From Ambrosia x helenae (taxonomy: Eukaryota; Streptophyta; Magnoliopsida; Asterales; Asteraceae): 64,000 bases of DNA. A program made the position numbers and the translations under genes. The notes beneath the pieces were generated by a model that ran no database searches, was not told the DNA's origin, and worked only from the letters and a program-made list of their open reading frames with translations. The DNA is taken from NCBI GenBank assembly GCA_030844895.1, contig CM061231.1, forward strand, positions 33,861,149-33,925,148, read 5' to 3'. Below, in pieces: positions 45,614 through 58,856 of this stretch (its first letter is position 1; every line of letters starts with the position of its first letter).

Positions 45614-45889
45614 TATAAGGATCAAAAAACTACGATTTGATAATATTTGAACTGATTTAGACTCAATTTTGATGAAAACTTTTCTGTTTTCAAAGAACAA
45701 TTGAAATTGATGAACATTGATTGATTCGGACTAGTTTTCATGGATAAAATCTAAAATTCTCTTTATTAAACTTGTTCAAAATCAATTCTGAAGCAAAACC
45801 TGCAAAACATCATCAAATTTCATCAACTATTGAAAATTTTGGATCAAAATAACTGATTTTCAAAGAATAACCGTTTTTCAAAATGCAAG

Positions 45890-46170
45890 GGTCGAACCTA
45901 GGGAGAAACGGTCAAGAGTGTGTGTTTTAGGTCGAACTAGGAGATTTTAGGTCGAAAGTGGACTTTATTCCGGTCGAACCTAGGAGTTCTTAGTGTGTTG
46001 TTGTTCATTCGACCAGTTGGTGTACATTTGACCCATCGCGAGGTTGAAAGTGGGTTACTTTGGTCGAAAGTGAGAGAGTTTGTTATATTCTACCTTCGAG
46101 TCTTTAGAAAGGGTCGAACCTGGACAGAATTTCACATTCGACCCCACGATTACTTGTAAAAGGTCGAAAG
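45890..46170 (+). repeat. GGTCGAA/TTCGACC array in the element A leader
   Basis: Between primer site and gag I read about nine copies of GGTCGAA or its complement TTCGACC (for example at 45891, 45930, 45950, 45972, 46007, 46110, 46137). Function unknown; the same word dominates the LTR upstream of the TATA box. Confidence 0.75.
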
Positions 46171-46285
46171 TAGAATCTGTTTAAAAAAAATTTTCTAATC
46201 GTTTCGTGCTTTATACTTTGTAGATGACATGTGGAACTTTCCAACAACACCAAGACCTACTACTACACCATAACAGCAAGTGACA

Positions 46286-49200
46286 ATGGATCCTTGGTCT
46301 GTAGCTGCTCAGAAGACGACTAGTCAATCATCTCAACCAATCAACTACTTGGCGATGACTAGTTCGATTCCAGAACAAGTTGCACAACCACCACAACAAC
46401 CCATGGCTGATTATTGGGGAGTTGCAGCAGCTGTGGTACACTCTCAAACTACCAATGCTATTTCTACGCTAATTCATGACTTATCTTCAAGTAGTGAGAG
46501 CCGTCCACCAAAGCTGATGGAAATGGTGGATTATAATCAATGGAAGACCAAGTTCAAGATTCATTTGGAGGGAATGGGAATGGAAGGCACCGAGACATGG
46601 AAAATGATTGCTAAGGGGTATGTAGCACCAGTTTTGGAGAACAATGGTTAACCGATTCCATTGGAGAGCTTAGCTGAGGATGAGAAGAAAAAGTTTGCGA
46701 TGGAGACAAAGGCGTTCTCACAACTATCCCAGGCTATTAACACTGATCTTCTACATCAGTTCGGGTCTTGCACAACCTCAAAGCAGCTGTGGGATATGTT
46801 AAAGAATCGTCATGATGGAAGTTGAGAATGTAGGAGTTGAGAAAAGAGTTCGAGAATTTTAGTTATATGGGAAATGAGACATTGAAGGAGTTGATTCCGA
46901 GGTATTGTCATTTGTTGACTGAACTGTCAAGTTATGAGATCAACATACCTATTCAGCTAGCTTGAATCAACCCCAACAACAACCATACATTCCTCAAATG
47001 AACCCAAGTCAACCAAATCAAAGCCCAATTGTGTTGGAGACATCAAATTTGAACAATGTCATTGTTGAAATTGCTCAGCAACATGTAGCTTTGGTATCTG
47101 CTATGGTCGCCTCGTATAATGGTTTGGTAGCTAGTCAAATTGGTAACAATAACCTAACCAGTGAAGACTATGCTCAAATTGACAAGGAGGAGATGGAGCT
47201 CATTGACATTCAGTGGGCATTTGCTAGTGTCATGAGACGAGCGACTGAGTTTATTGAAAAGACTGTTAGAACTGATCTTTCTACATATCCCAACACCACA
47301 TATGGATTCAGCAAAGCCAAAGTCACATGTTTTAACTGTGGTGGGAAAGGTCACTTCAAGAGAGAATGTACGCAGCCAGCACAACAAGGAAACAGGAATC
47401 CTTTCAACACTAATTACCAGAACCGTCAATCTCAAAATCAGGTATCTTATCAAAGCCAAAACAACACCAACTACCAACCAAAAAATAATTACCAAAACTG
47501 ACAAAACGCCTCACCAAACAATTCTGTTAGACAAACCACTACACCAAACCAGAACCAGAATCAAACACCACATAATCCAACCAGAACAATCATTCCAATT
47601 TCTACACCAAATAGCCAAACCCAACCAGATAACCAGAACCAGGCATTGGTTATTCAGAAGGATGAAGGATTTGATTGGACTGGTATGCAACTTGGTGTTG
47701 AGGAGATTACCACTGGTAATGTGGCGTGTGTTGCTCAGAAGATACATTTGGAGGAGCCAGTGTTAGTTGAAGAATATTTGGAGATTGAGAAGAAATCTGA
47801 GGTGAAGATTGAGGAATTGGTGGAAAAAACTGATGTTTGTGTTGAAAAGAAGTCATGATTGATTCTTGACTCGGTTACTAATATTACTGAACAGTATGAC
47901 TCAGTTTATTCCGACTCGGAGAGCGAGTCTGATTCTGAAGCTAGTGCTAACTCACTAGATGATGACATTGATCAACTTCTAGCCGAAGCTGATTTTCTTA
48001 TGACCCGCAAATCTTGCATAGTGGATGATGCTTTTACCAGAGTTAATTATTCTAAATTCTTTGTTGGAAAGGAAGCACACTTTGCTTTGATGGCGATGGC
48101 AGAGCCTCCGAAACAGGTAAGTTCTGACTCCACTTTAGACATGAATAGTGACAAATATTGTGGTACATGTGATAGATTGACAGAAGAGAACAAGCAATTC
48201 AGGGTTCAACTTGAGAGTGCTAGACTCAACTATCAATCGTATCGAAAAGAAGCACATGAATTCAATAAGGTGCTTGATGGTTATAAGAAAGACATTTCTG
48301 ATCTTAAGAAAAAACTATCTTTAAAACAATTGGCCATTAACAATTACATCAATGAATTGGAAGAAACTAAACTTGAAATGGCAACCATCAAGTGCTTTGC
48401 TGAAAAAGTCAACAAGAAGCTTGAAAGCTACAAACATATTGCATATGTTGTTGACCATATTATTGAGGAACCCTCACAATCGAGTAGTGCAAACTACAAG
48501 GCTGTCCCATCTCCAGTGTTGTTTGAAAATCACACTTTACATTCAATAACACCGGAGAGTTCAGTTAAGTCTGATTCTGCATCGGATGATGAATCTAACA
48601 CTTCCAATGTTGGAGATCCAAATTCTGATGTTAGACCAATTTTGGGACTGAATGATGAGGGGGTGACAGATGTAACTGATGATTCTGACTCTGAGGATGA
48701 TAAAACTGAGAAAGTGAGTGATATTCCAATTGAAAATCACATTATCACCAATGAACCGGTATCACCTTCTCAGATTATTCATCTAATGGCTAACGCTCAT
48801 CGAGTGAAGCAGTCAGTTAAGAATGAACCGAGTGACAAACCCTTCAAAGTGTTTTATCGGATGAAAGGATCCGATAAGATTATTTCTGATGAGGAATATC
48901 CAATTAAGTTTGCAATTACTCCAAGATTGAGAAGATTTGGCAGGAGAGTACTATTTGGTTCCCAAAACGTACCTCCAGAGATCTTGAAGAAAATTTATTT
49001 GGATGTTCCAAAAGAACCAAAGGTTCATGTCACCGAGTTTATTAAGCCGAAGGAAAAGGCGAATAGTTTTCTTGAGCCGACTTACTCAAAGGACCCAGCT
49101 CCTGAGAGTTTAAGATGAAGTGTGTGGATGACCAATATCCTATCACTACTTATGCAAAGTCGAACGCCAAGAATAACTTTGAAGAGTACCGTGCGTGCTT

Positions 49201-49569
49201 TAAGTGCGGGGAGAGAGGTCATTTACTTGCTCACTGCCTGTACGTGAGGCACAAGAGGCACGAGGTTAAAGTGAAGCAAAAATCTCATAGAAGGTAACCA
49301 AGAAAGTTTCCTTCAAGAATGAAGAAAAGAAACCGACTGAGACTCCAAAATCTCAGATTCGGATCTTGAAACGTTCGGAACAATTCTGGTCACCGGTGGG
49401 ATCTCAAAGTGCTTTGACTTCAAAAGGAAATGAAAAGTCTGAGAGTGAAAAGAATTTAATTGATCAGAAAAAGATCAATTCAAATTCAAAAGATTGTGAA
49501 AAAGATTCTTTGAAACAAAATGTTCAAGGACCCAAGACCAAGCAGGCTTGGGTCCCCCGAAAGAACTAA
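46286..49569 (+). pseudogene. copia gag of element A, with two zinc knuckles
   Basis: Gag forms the particle and binds RNA. From ATG 46286 it reads MDPWSVAAQK; a capsid-like PPKLMEMVDYNQWKTKFKIH (46510) is followed by damage: TAA at 46649-46651, frame changes near 46820 and 46850, and an apparent deletion near 46960. The next frame has the first CCHC knuckle CFNCGGKGHFKREC (47332), an acidic Ser-rich segment (47890-47990), a coiled coil (48180-48440) and further acidic regions. A second CCHC knuckle CFKCGERGHLLAHC (49198) lies in another frame after a one-base shift near 49116. TGA codons at 47499 and 47856 also interrupt. It ends KQAWVPRKN at 49569. Two knuckles about 620 codons apart is unusual for copia gag. 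Confidence 0.75.
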
Positions 49570-49589
49570 TATCTTTACTTGATATGGGC

Positions 49590-52500
49590 AAGGAGCTTCA
49601 GCTGGCCCTGTGAGCAGTCTTTGGATTGTTGACAGTGGTGCTTCTGGTCACATGACGGGGGATTTATCCCTGCTGTTCGACATTAGAAACATCAATGGCG
49701 GATATGTAGCATTTGCTGGGAACAAAGGAGGATACATTACTATGGATGGTAGTGTGAGTAATGGTATCGTGAGTTTGGAGAAGATATCTTATGTGAAATA
49801 GATAGACTATAATCTGCTTAGTGTCAGTCAAATCTGCGACAAACAGTTCTCTGTATTCTTTGACGACAAATCTTGCTACATTCTCAAGCCAGGTTTCGTA
49901 CTTCCAAAAGAGTGGATAATGCTGAAAGCACCGAGAGTGAATAACCTGTACATTCTCGACATGTCAAATGCAATGACAACCCAGGGCCAAGTAACGTGTT
50001 TCCTCTCCAAGGCTACTAAAAAAGAATCTATAATGTGGCATTGGAGGATGGGACACATTCACCTTAGAAAAATGAACCATCCGGTGAAGAATGGACTTGT
50101 CGAAGGCGTAAATGTTAAACATTTCCATTTGAACGACAAATGTGTGAGTTGCAAGAAAGGAAAGCAGCATAAGCAATCACACAAACCAAAGAAAGTAAAT
50201 TTAGTTGAGATGCCACTTGAGCGTTTGCACATGGACTTATTTGGTCCGGTCAAGCGTAAAAGTCATGCTGGTGAATTATACTGTCTTGTGGTTACTGATG
50301 ACTATTCCAAATTCTCGTGGGTAATGTGCTTGCATCATAAGAGCGACACGTTTAACAATCTGAAGGTTCTGTTCACTCGTTTAGAAAATGTCTATGGTCT
50401 GAAGATCAAGAGAATTCGGAGTGATAATGGGACGGAGTTCAAAAATGCACAGATGGATGCTCTTTGTGAATGAAAAGGAATTCATCATGAATATATTGCT
50501 CCGTATACCCCTCAACAGAACGGTGTCGCAGAACGTAAAAACAGGACTCTAATTGAAGCGGCTAGAACAATGCTTGCAGACTCAAACCATCGAGTAATGT
50601 TCTAGAATGAAGCCATTTATGCAGCTTGTTATACCCTGAATCGTGTGCTAACAGTGAAGAAGTTTGGCAAAACTTCTTATGAACTGTTGAACAGACGAAA
50701 GCCGAACTTAGAGTATCTAGAACCATTTGGAGCACCGTGTACTATGCTTAATCCATCTGAGAAGTTTGCACTGAAAGCTGAAGAAGGATTCTTTGTTGGA
50801 TATGCAACCCCGCTCAAACGGGTATTCAACAAACGAACTCGTCAGGTAGAGGAGTGGACTAACGTTGAAGTTCAGCGGTATACTCAGAATGTACAAGGTA
50901 GCGGTCCAGATTGGATGTTTGATTACAAAGATTTCTTTGAATCATTCAATCTAGATAGCTTGGTTGAAGAGGTTGTATTAAGACTATATTACGAGTGTGA
51001 AAATGCAGTGACTTCACCGTTGCTGCGTCGGATCACCGTAAATCCTCCAACAGCTACTAATGATGCCAATGCTCCTGCAACTGAAGAAGAAGTGTTCCAA
51101 GAAGCTTCCACAACTCTTAATTCATCAGAATCGGAAGATGATGATGATGTTACAAGTGAAGCTATTCTAGATTTTGCTACAGAGACACCTCCAGTGAACC
51201 CAAATCCTAATGTTGCTTCATCATCTAATTTGGGTAATGATCTGGATTCTACAGAGAATTTGACTACTCAAATGGGTGTGCAAGTACCTGATCATCCGGA
51301 ATCTCGGATTCATCATATTCACCCGCTCGAGCAAGTTATTGGTGATCCTGGTAGCAGTTTTATGACTAGAGGACAACTTCGGAAAGCAAACTCACAAGAA
51401 AATCTTGGCGCTCTAGCTTTATATGCTAAAATTTATATTTCAGGTTGTCAGAATGACTGGTCTTTTGCTTGTTATGTTTCGCAGGTTGAGCCGCGGACAT
51501 ACAAGGATGCTCTTTTGGATGACGCTTGGGTAGAGGCAATGCAAGAGGAGTTATTGCAATTTCAAAAACTGGGAGTGTAGACACTAATAGATTTACCTCT
51601 AGGAAGGAAAAATATTGGAACCAAATGGGTGTTCAAGTGCAAAAAAGATGACAGAGGCGTGATCGTTAGAAACAAAGCTCGACTGGTTGTACAAGGCTTT
51701 CATCAAGTGGAAGGAATTGACTATAACGAGATTTATGCACCTGTTGCACGCTTAGAAGCTATTCGCATGTTTCTAGCGTTTGCATCATATAAGAAATTCA
51801 AGGTGTATCAAATGGACGTTAAAAGCGCGTTTCTTTATGGTGTGGTCAAGGAAGAAGTTTACATAGGTCAACCACCAGGCTTTGAGGATCCTATCCACCG
51901 GGATAAGGTCTACATTCTTAACAAAGCTCTCTATGGGTTGCACCAGGCTCCACGGCAATGGTATGAGGAGCTGAGAACGTATCTTCTATCCAAAGGATTC
52001 AAATGAGGTTTGGTAGATTGCACACTGTTCACAAAACGAACAGGGGATGACTTGCTTCTAGTGCAGATTTATGTTGATGACATTATTTTTGGATCTACTA
52101 ATGAACTTTTGTGCAGAGAATTTGAAAAGGTTATGCAGGAAAAGTTTGAAATGAGTGCGATGGGAGAGATGCAGTTTTTCCTAGGCTTGAAGGTGGACCA
52201 AAGACCAACGGGGATCTTTATTCACCAAACCAAATACGTATCTGAAGTCTTGAGCCGATTCCAGATGGAAGATTCGAAGCCGATGGATACCCCGATACAA
52301 CCTAATCATGGGATTGGAGTTGACGCTAAGGGGGAGCTGACTGATCCTTTTACATACAGAGCAATCGTCGGATCTCTGATGTACCTCACCGCATCTAGAC
52401 CAGACATAATGTTTGCCACATGTCTCTGTGCACGTTATCAATCGAAGCCGAAACAAAGTCATCTAGCTGCTGTCAAACGAATCCTAAGATATTTGAAGGG

Positions 52501-53017
52501 TTGTCCGTCGAGAGGACTATGGAACCCTAATGATGATAATTTTGACCTAATTGCTTTTAGTGATGCAGATTGGGGAGGCTGTGACAAAGACAGCAAGTCC
52601 CCAACGGTTGGATGTCAGTTTATGGGGAGCAGGCTCGTGACCTGGCAATGCAAGAAACAAACTGTAGTCGCCTTATCAACATGTGAAGCTGAATATGTCT
52701 CAGCTTCAAGCTGCTGCTCACAAGTTCTGTGGATTCAACAACAGATGTTTGATTAGGGTTTGCAATTTCTTAAAACCCCTATTTACTGTGATAATGAGGC
52801 CGCCATTGCATTAACTAAAGACTTAGTCAATCACTCGAAAGCTAAGCATATCCGGATTAAATATCATTTTATCCATGATTGTTATGCAAAAGAGTTGATT
52901 GATATGGTCAAAATCCACACTGATTATCAACGTGCAGATCTTTTTACCAAAGCTTTTGATAAATCAAGATTTGAATATCTTTTAAAAGCTAATTGTATAA
53001 AAGAAAAACAGGACTGA
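49590..53017 (+). pseudogene. copia pol of element A: protease, integrase, RT, RNase H
   Basis: One reading frame throughout, without frameshifts. Protease: WIVDSGASGHMTG (49622). Integrase: MWHWRMGHIHL and CVSCKKGKQH (zinc region), core D in MDLFGPV, D in SDNGTEFKN, E in GVAERKNR. RT: KARLVVQGFHQVEGIDYNE, MDVKSAFLYGVV and YVDDIIFGSTN with the catalytic Asp pair. RNase H: FSDADWGGCD, CEAEYVSASS, CDNEAAIAL. Order PR-IN-RT-RH is diagnostic of Ty1/copia. In-frame stops: TAG 49799, TGA 50471, TAG 50603, TAG 51578, TGA 52004, TAG 52754. Two of the TAG stand at Trp positions and one at Gln by comparison with element C, i.e. G-to-A or C-to-T changes as expected from methylated-cytosine decay. Pol lies in a different frame from the end of gag. 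Confidence 0.92.
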
Positions 53018-54464
53018 TCATCACCTCGGTTTATCATCTTTTAGTTTTAGTTTTTACTGTTTTTCAGAAAAATTCAAAAACCCAAAAATATGTTTTTCAT
53101 TTTAGGGGGAGTTTATTTTTAGAAAAACCAAAAACATTGAAAAAGTCAAAAAAAACCATAAAATTTAGAAAAACCCAAAATGATTTCCAGGAGAAAAAGA
53201 GGAAATGATAGTACATCAGTGGGGATCTGACACATGCTAAAGAAGTGTAATGCAATATAAGGTGTGTGTTTGAGTCCGTGTGATGTGTTGAAAGGCTTCG
53301 TAGACCTATTATTGCATGCCTGATACATACATATCAAACGAATTGTTATGTGGATGAACTCCTCATTGGCATATGGTCTTAGTACCGTAATTTCGTTTGA
53401 TAGGGTATTTGTACAAAATTTGGAGGTTTCGGGTCGTTATGTTATTAGTTATCTGGGGATAGCCTCTCTGATCTTCTGTCGTAAGTTATTACGGACCTAG
53501 ATCAGACAGGATATCTTTATAAAAGAGCTTTAATGCCAAATCCTAAGTTACCGAATTGAGGACCTTTCAATGTATGTCGATAATCAAAGATTATCTAATG
53601 CATCGTATCCAATCATTGATGCAAATCATGATTGATACAAGCCCTCAACCTGGTAGAGTGCACAAGTTACTTTGTAGCATTGAGTTGTTGACCTGTACAC
53701 CTTAGTGCCTCATACCCTGTAAATTACAGATGATGAAAGCATAATCACGCGTTACAATGGATCTTTGTGCAATTATTCCTTGATACGGGAGTATGTCGTG
53801 TGTGTGGGAACCACAGACAATTGTGTTTATACTATAAATAGCCGTATCAGTCTAAATCACTGCTTAACAGTATGCATGTAAGCTTATGTGGACAATAATA
53901 TCAGCAGTTGCCGGATCACACACTGTCTTTAATGATATTATAAATCAAAAGATCAACGGTGTGATCAGATTTCTCAATAACTGATATGATCCTCTTACCG
54001 GAAATCACAAAACATTTACTGCTTTATCTTTACATTTCTGCATTTTACAATTTTTTTCGTCAAAAATTCAAAAACTCAAAAAGATTTTAGGTGTGTTTTA
54101 ACAAAAACTTTCAGAAAATCCAAAAGATTTTACATTTCTATCTTATTTTTGATAACCGATGGTGGTTGATGGTGATTTTCTGAAACTTGATGGACCATTT
54201 GAGTTTTGTGATCTTTAAATGAGAAATGATGAATGTCGGATGCTTAAAAGTTGAGAAATATATTGAACGGGATTCGATTTTGAGATTTGGTAAAAAGTTC
54301 AAAAATTCCAATCTTCATTCGCCCCTTCGATGGGTCGAATGTGGAACTTTTCCCTTTACATTCGAACTTTTTAAACGGTCGAATGTGAGTTTTCCAATGT
54401 CTGTTGCACATTCAAACCATATTTCTTCCTTCGAGCCTTTAAATAGGGTCGAAAGTGGAAATAT
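53018..54464 (+). other. post-pol spacer of element A
   Basis: Non-coding, about 1.4 kb, homologous to 22930-21480 of element C on the opposite strand. A polypurine tract AGGGGGAG is at 53104-53111. TTCGACC-type words appear from 54310. Confidence 0.65.
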
Positions 54465-54510
54465 CTTCACATTCGCCCAAGCAAAAGGGTCGAATGTGGA
54501 GCCTATATAA
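54300..54510 (+). promoter_or_regulatory. internal LTR-like promoter candidate upstream of ORF3
   Basis: A cluster of TTCGCCC, GGTCGAATGTGG, ACGGTCGAATGTG and ACATTCGCCCA words leads to GGGTCGAATGTGGAGCCTATATAA (TATA at 54503-54510, words given in part). The LTR has ACATTCGCCCATACG, GGTCGAATGTGCAGGTC, TATATAAA in the same order and spacing. ORF3 begins 729 bp downstream. That it drives transcription is inference. Confidence 0.5.
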
Positions 54511-54647
54511 CCTCATCTGCACGTTCGAACCTTCATTCGAATTTTTTTACAAAATTATGTGATACCAACACCTTGTTGCTCGTTTGTTTTACACCTTATC
54601 ATTGTGATCCTTGCCATTGTCTGATCATTTATATCTAAGATTTACAG

Positions 54648-55231
54648 GTAATCAACACGTTTTGAAGGCAGAATCGATGGTTTTATGTCTAAACCCTAAC
54701 TGTGAATCAATTGTGGTTTTAGAGGATATTTTAGACTCAAATTTTGATTAGGATTCAATAATTAAGTGTTTTAGGGGGAGAAGATAACAAAATCAAGGGT
54801 CATAACGTATCAGATTATTGATTTGATTATTAAAACCTATCGAACCCTAGATTTTGGGGAAAAACACTTAATCATTGAATAATAATAACAATTGATGATT
54901 GATAAAGCTTAATTGGACCTATTAGCAACTAAAAAAACCAAAATGGCATGTTATAGTGGTCAAAATCAAAATTTGAATTTTTAGAAGATGAACAGCCTGA
55001 TTCGACCGTTCCAAAAGGGTCGAAAGTGACTTTTTGGTCAAAGGAGGCTTGTTCAAACGGTCGAAAGTGAAACAAAGGTCGAATGTACAATTTTAAAACA
55101 ACTTTTTCACATTCGAACCTTATTTCCACATTCGAACCCACGTTCGGTCGGAGGTGGAATTCCAAAAACCAAATTTTCAATTTTGTACATTTTTTCCGAT
55201 TCTAATGTGTTTTCGTGTTTTGTTTTTGCAG
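54648..55231 (+). other. candidate 5'-leader intron before ORF3
   Basis: Donor TTTACAG|GTAATC at 54648 and acceptor TTTGTTTTTGCAG ending at 55231, eight bases before the ORF3 ATG. Splice-site quality is good by eye. The interval also holds a polypurine tract AGGGGGAG (54773-54780) and more GGTCGAA words (55015-55150). Confidence 0.4.
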
Positions 55232-55238
55232 ATTCTCA

Positions 55239-58200
55239 ATGGCTGAACCTCAGAATACTAACATTCCAGCAGGTTCATCTGAAAAGCCTGCCAGGAAGAA
55301 GCCGGAGGAGGAATTACCGTTTGAAGAAGCTCAAAACTTTTGCGTGTTTCTTGGAGATTTGAAGAAACATACCGAATTCACCGGTATCGTTGAGTTCCTG
55401 AAGCGGAGCAGAGTTGTAGACGCTATTGCCACACCCACTATCATTTACAGAGATCATCAGAGGGAGTTCTGGAAGAATGCACGGATCGATTTTTGGGATA
55501 ATGAAACAACAATTATCAGCAAGATTCAGGGGGAGATGGTAATTGTGTCTGAAGGTGATATTAGGAAAGCTTTGAAACTGAAAGACAAGAAGACTGATCC
55601 GAGATGCCTATCATGGATAGAACAGAGGAAGTGCTTTCTGAAGATGAAATATAATGGACCTATCACAGATGGAGCCCTACATAAAGGTAAACTGTGCCCA
55701 TAGTTTAAATACCTTGATCATGTGATGCTGCATGTATTTGGGTCAATTAGTGGAGGATATGACGTTATGAGAAAGAGTATTAGCTCTTTGATGGTGGCAC
55801 TAATTCTGAACAAGCCGTTCAACATATCAGGGATGATACTTGATCACATGCTTGAACCGTTGAGAGGTCTAAAGAGTAAGAAGTTTTTGCTTTATCCTAG
55901 ATTCCTGCAGATGATTTTCGATTAGAAATACAAGAAGTTGAGGAAAGATCCAACGCAGATTGTGGTTCAGGATCATATGAGTCTGAGTACATTAGTGAGA
56001 ATGAAGGGTTATAAAGGTGTTCCTGTAAACGAAAGACCACCTTTGAAGAACTTGTTTGGACACTTGATCAATCCAGATGATCAAGATCCAGGTGCTGATA
56101 AGGCAAGGAATGCAAATAGTGAATCTGATAATGATAATCCATTATGTCCTGTTGATCCTGAAGCCAAAAGAAAGCGACAAGTTGTTAATGTTGGTGCCAA
56201 GAGTGGTAAAGGTAAAGGTAAGGAGACAGAAGTTGAAGCAGAACCGCCAAAGAAAACATCTTGAAGAAAGAAGAGTGTTGCAAAGAAAGGAACACATTTG
56301 GTGGATGAGGAATCTATAGATTCTGAAGAGACTCAGGAGGAAGAGATATGGGATTCTACTGATGAGACTATTAAGACCACCACGCCCAAGGCCACTATGG
56401 CTGGTGAATCTGAGAATCTTAATCAAACTTTGGAAGAACAGAGGATGAAGAGTCCAGTTGTGATGGATGATATTGATATACGTCTTGGATTGGGTTCTGA
56501 AGATTTTGGTGGATCACCGAAGGCTGGTGAAAAGCAAAAGAATCCAATTTACAAAAAGAAAGCTAAGGTTGTTGAAATTGAAAAGCCTAAGAAGAGGAGA
56601 GCTAAGGAAATTGAAAGTCTGATTGCAGGAATGAAAGTTCCTGAAGTATCTAGCTCGAAGTCTCCCGTGACATCCCCAGCAGCTAAGAAACAGAAAGCAT
56701 CTGCTGCTGAGAAAAGTGATATTCCAACTGATGATTTTAAGGCTGCTTTGGATAGAATCTTAAACAAGTTTAAGAAAAAGACTCCAGTTGCTGAGTCTTC
56801 AACTCCTAAGGTTACTGTATCAGGAGATGTGATGGATGCAGTTAATCAGAAGCTGACTGAAAAGATGAAGATCATAAACCAGCAACAAGAAGAGATTGAT
56901 CAGTTGATACAGAATGATAGAAAAATGTTGGATGCGGTTGAATCTTCACAGGAAAGTCAGGAAGAGTTAGCAGCAAAGATTAAACTACTCCAGAAAGAGA
57001 ATCAAAAGTTGTTAAAGCATGAGCAGAGAAATACTAGAAGATACATGGCTTTAAGACTTGAAAACAAGCAGGTAAAGAAAGATAACAAAGGGCTTAGGAA
57101 GCTGATTGATGATCTGTATGAAAGAGCTCCTCAGTTACAGGAAGGAGAGGAGGATAAAGAAAGAGAAGAAGAGCTTGTTGATTTTGAACCATCTGAGTCC
57201 GAGAAAGATGAAGAAGATGATGAAGATCTTGAACAGGATGCCGGTGATGCTCCTGAGAAGAAGAAGAAGGATGGTGATGATAATGATGGTTCAGGTGATG
57301 ATTCTGGAGATGATAATAGCTCTGCGAATGATGATGATGATGACGATGATGATGACACTGATAAGTATAAGTGTGAAAAGAGAGAATCAGGAAAAGATAC
57401 AGGAGAATCGAGTTCAAAGCTCCTGGTGGCAATACTAATGATGATGATATATTATGGAATGAGAAGATCAGATCTTTATCTGAGGAGGATAAGAAGCTAT
57501 ATCGTCAGATGTTAACAAATAGAGTCTGGACGATTGAGATGACAGGAAGATTTCCAGAAATATTTGAATCAGATGACATGGATTCGAACTTGAGTACAAC
57601 GATCCTGATCTTGAAGACGATGAAGTTTCTACTGCAGTTTCAAAAGAAATACTTGAAGGCCTGGCTAAACAGGTTGGGAAATCTCTTGAAGAGTTAATGA
57701 GTGAGAATTACATTCCGAATATTCCTGAGAAAGAAGCAGGAAATCACTCTGATGATAGAGATACTCCGGTTTTTGAAGATGTTGAGATAGAGGATATTAC
57801 AAGTGAGGAATATCCAGAATACTTTAAAGATGATAAGGATTCTAGATTTCCTGAATTTTCTGAAGAACTGTTAAGCCAAGCTGAGAAACATGCACGTGAG
57901 AAAAGCAAGAAGTTCGTTGATGAAGTTTTCAAGAACTCAGATTGTCAGAAACCGACTGTTGAACAATCTGACGATCTGAAGAACTTGTTAAGGAAGCTGA
58001 AAGAGAAAGAGGCCAACCGACCAAAGACTGAGATTCAGGGTGGTTTCTATAAATTCCATAACGAATTGTTTAAAGGTAAAGCTCTCGGGTGGAAATATTT
58101 GAGACAGCTGAGGTGTGTTGCAGTGAAGTGGGAGAAAGGAATTCTGTATTTCCACAGATTCCATGACATTAAAACACTACCTTACTGGGCTGTACGCGAT

Positions 58201-58854
58201 GTCTGCAAACATACGTTGTCAGGTGCTACTGTGAACAACGATGCTGTTGGGTATTTTGCAGATCACATGGCAAGAGAGAGTAGGATGAAATGGGATGTGT
58301 TCACCCCACAGTATCCAAGGAGGATTGTCCATAAGAAGATTAAAGATCAGATAACGGGGATGAACAAGGTTACTTTGAAATATGATCCACCGACAGTTTT
58401 GAAACATATACCTTTGATGACTATTCCACAACATTTCTCGAAAAACTTCATGTGGTGGTATTACGATTGGAAGACGGCAGAGGCTATTATCTTGTTGAAA
58501 GATGGGAAGAATGATTTCAAGAAGATACATATTTTTGATCCAATGTGGTTGATAAACTGCTCTCATGAAGATATTATCATGCTGTATTACAACCCGATAT
58601 ACTGTGAAGAAAAAGACAGTGAACAGGCTGCAAAATACCAACGTGTGGTATTTTTATGTTTTGCATGGGATGTTAACACGAGGTATGACTATTATAAGAA
58701 ACTGGGGAAGTTTGTTCAAGTTCAGAAAGAAAAGAAGAAACCGAAGCAAACTCATGAACCAGTAATGACGAAAGAGCAGAAGACCTTACTGCAGATCAAG
58801 CTGATGAACAAGAGAATGGACGAAGAGCAAAGGCTTAAGCAATCCAAGCAATAG
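55239..58854 (+). pseudogene. ORF3 of element A (envelope-like position), ~1,200 codons, interrupted
   Basis: Third ORF after pol, where Sireviruses carry an envelope-like gene; a role in membranes is not shown here, and I see no signal peptide or clear membrane helix. Regions: basic start MAEPQNTNIPAGSSEK; globular part to ~55925 with KFLLYPRFLQMIFD; Lys/Glu/Ser-rich linker; coiled coil (about 56830-57110, INQQQEEIDQLI and LENKQVKKDN); acidic run with an Asp stretch (57150-57360); and a well-conserved C-terminal domain (58030-58700: GWKYLRQLRCVAVKW, FMWWYYDWKTAE, FDPMWLINCSHEDIIMLYYN). Breaks: TAG 55701, TAG 55923, TGA 56262, one-base deletions near 57417 and 57580. The homologue in element B keeps one frame there, which locates the shifts. 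Confidence 0.7.
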
Positions 58855-58856
58855 TT

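Noticed and set aside
57094..57438. His- and Met-rich frames on both strands
   Set aside because: Shadows of the GAT-repeat acidic part of ORF3.
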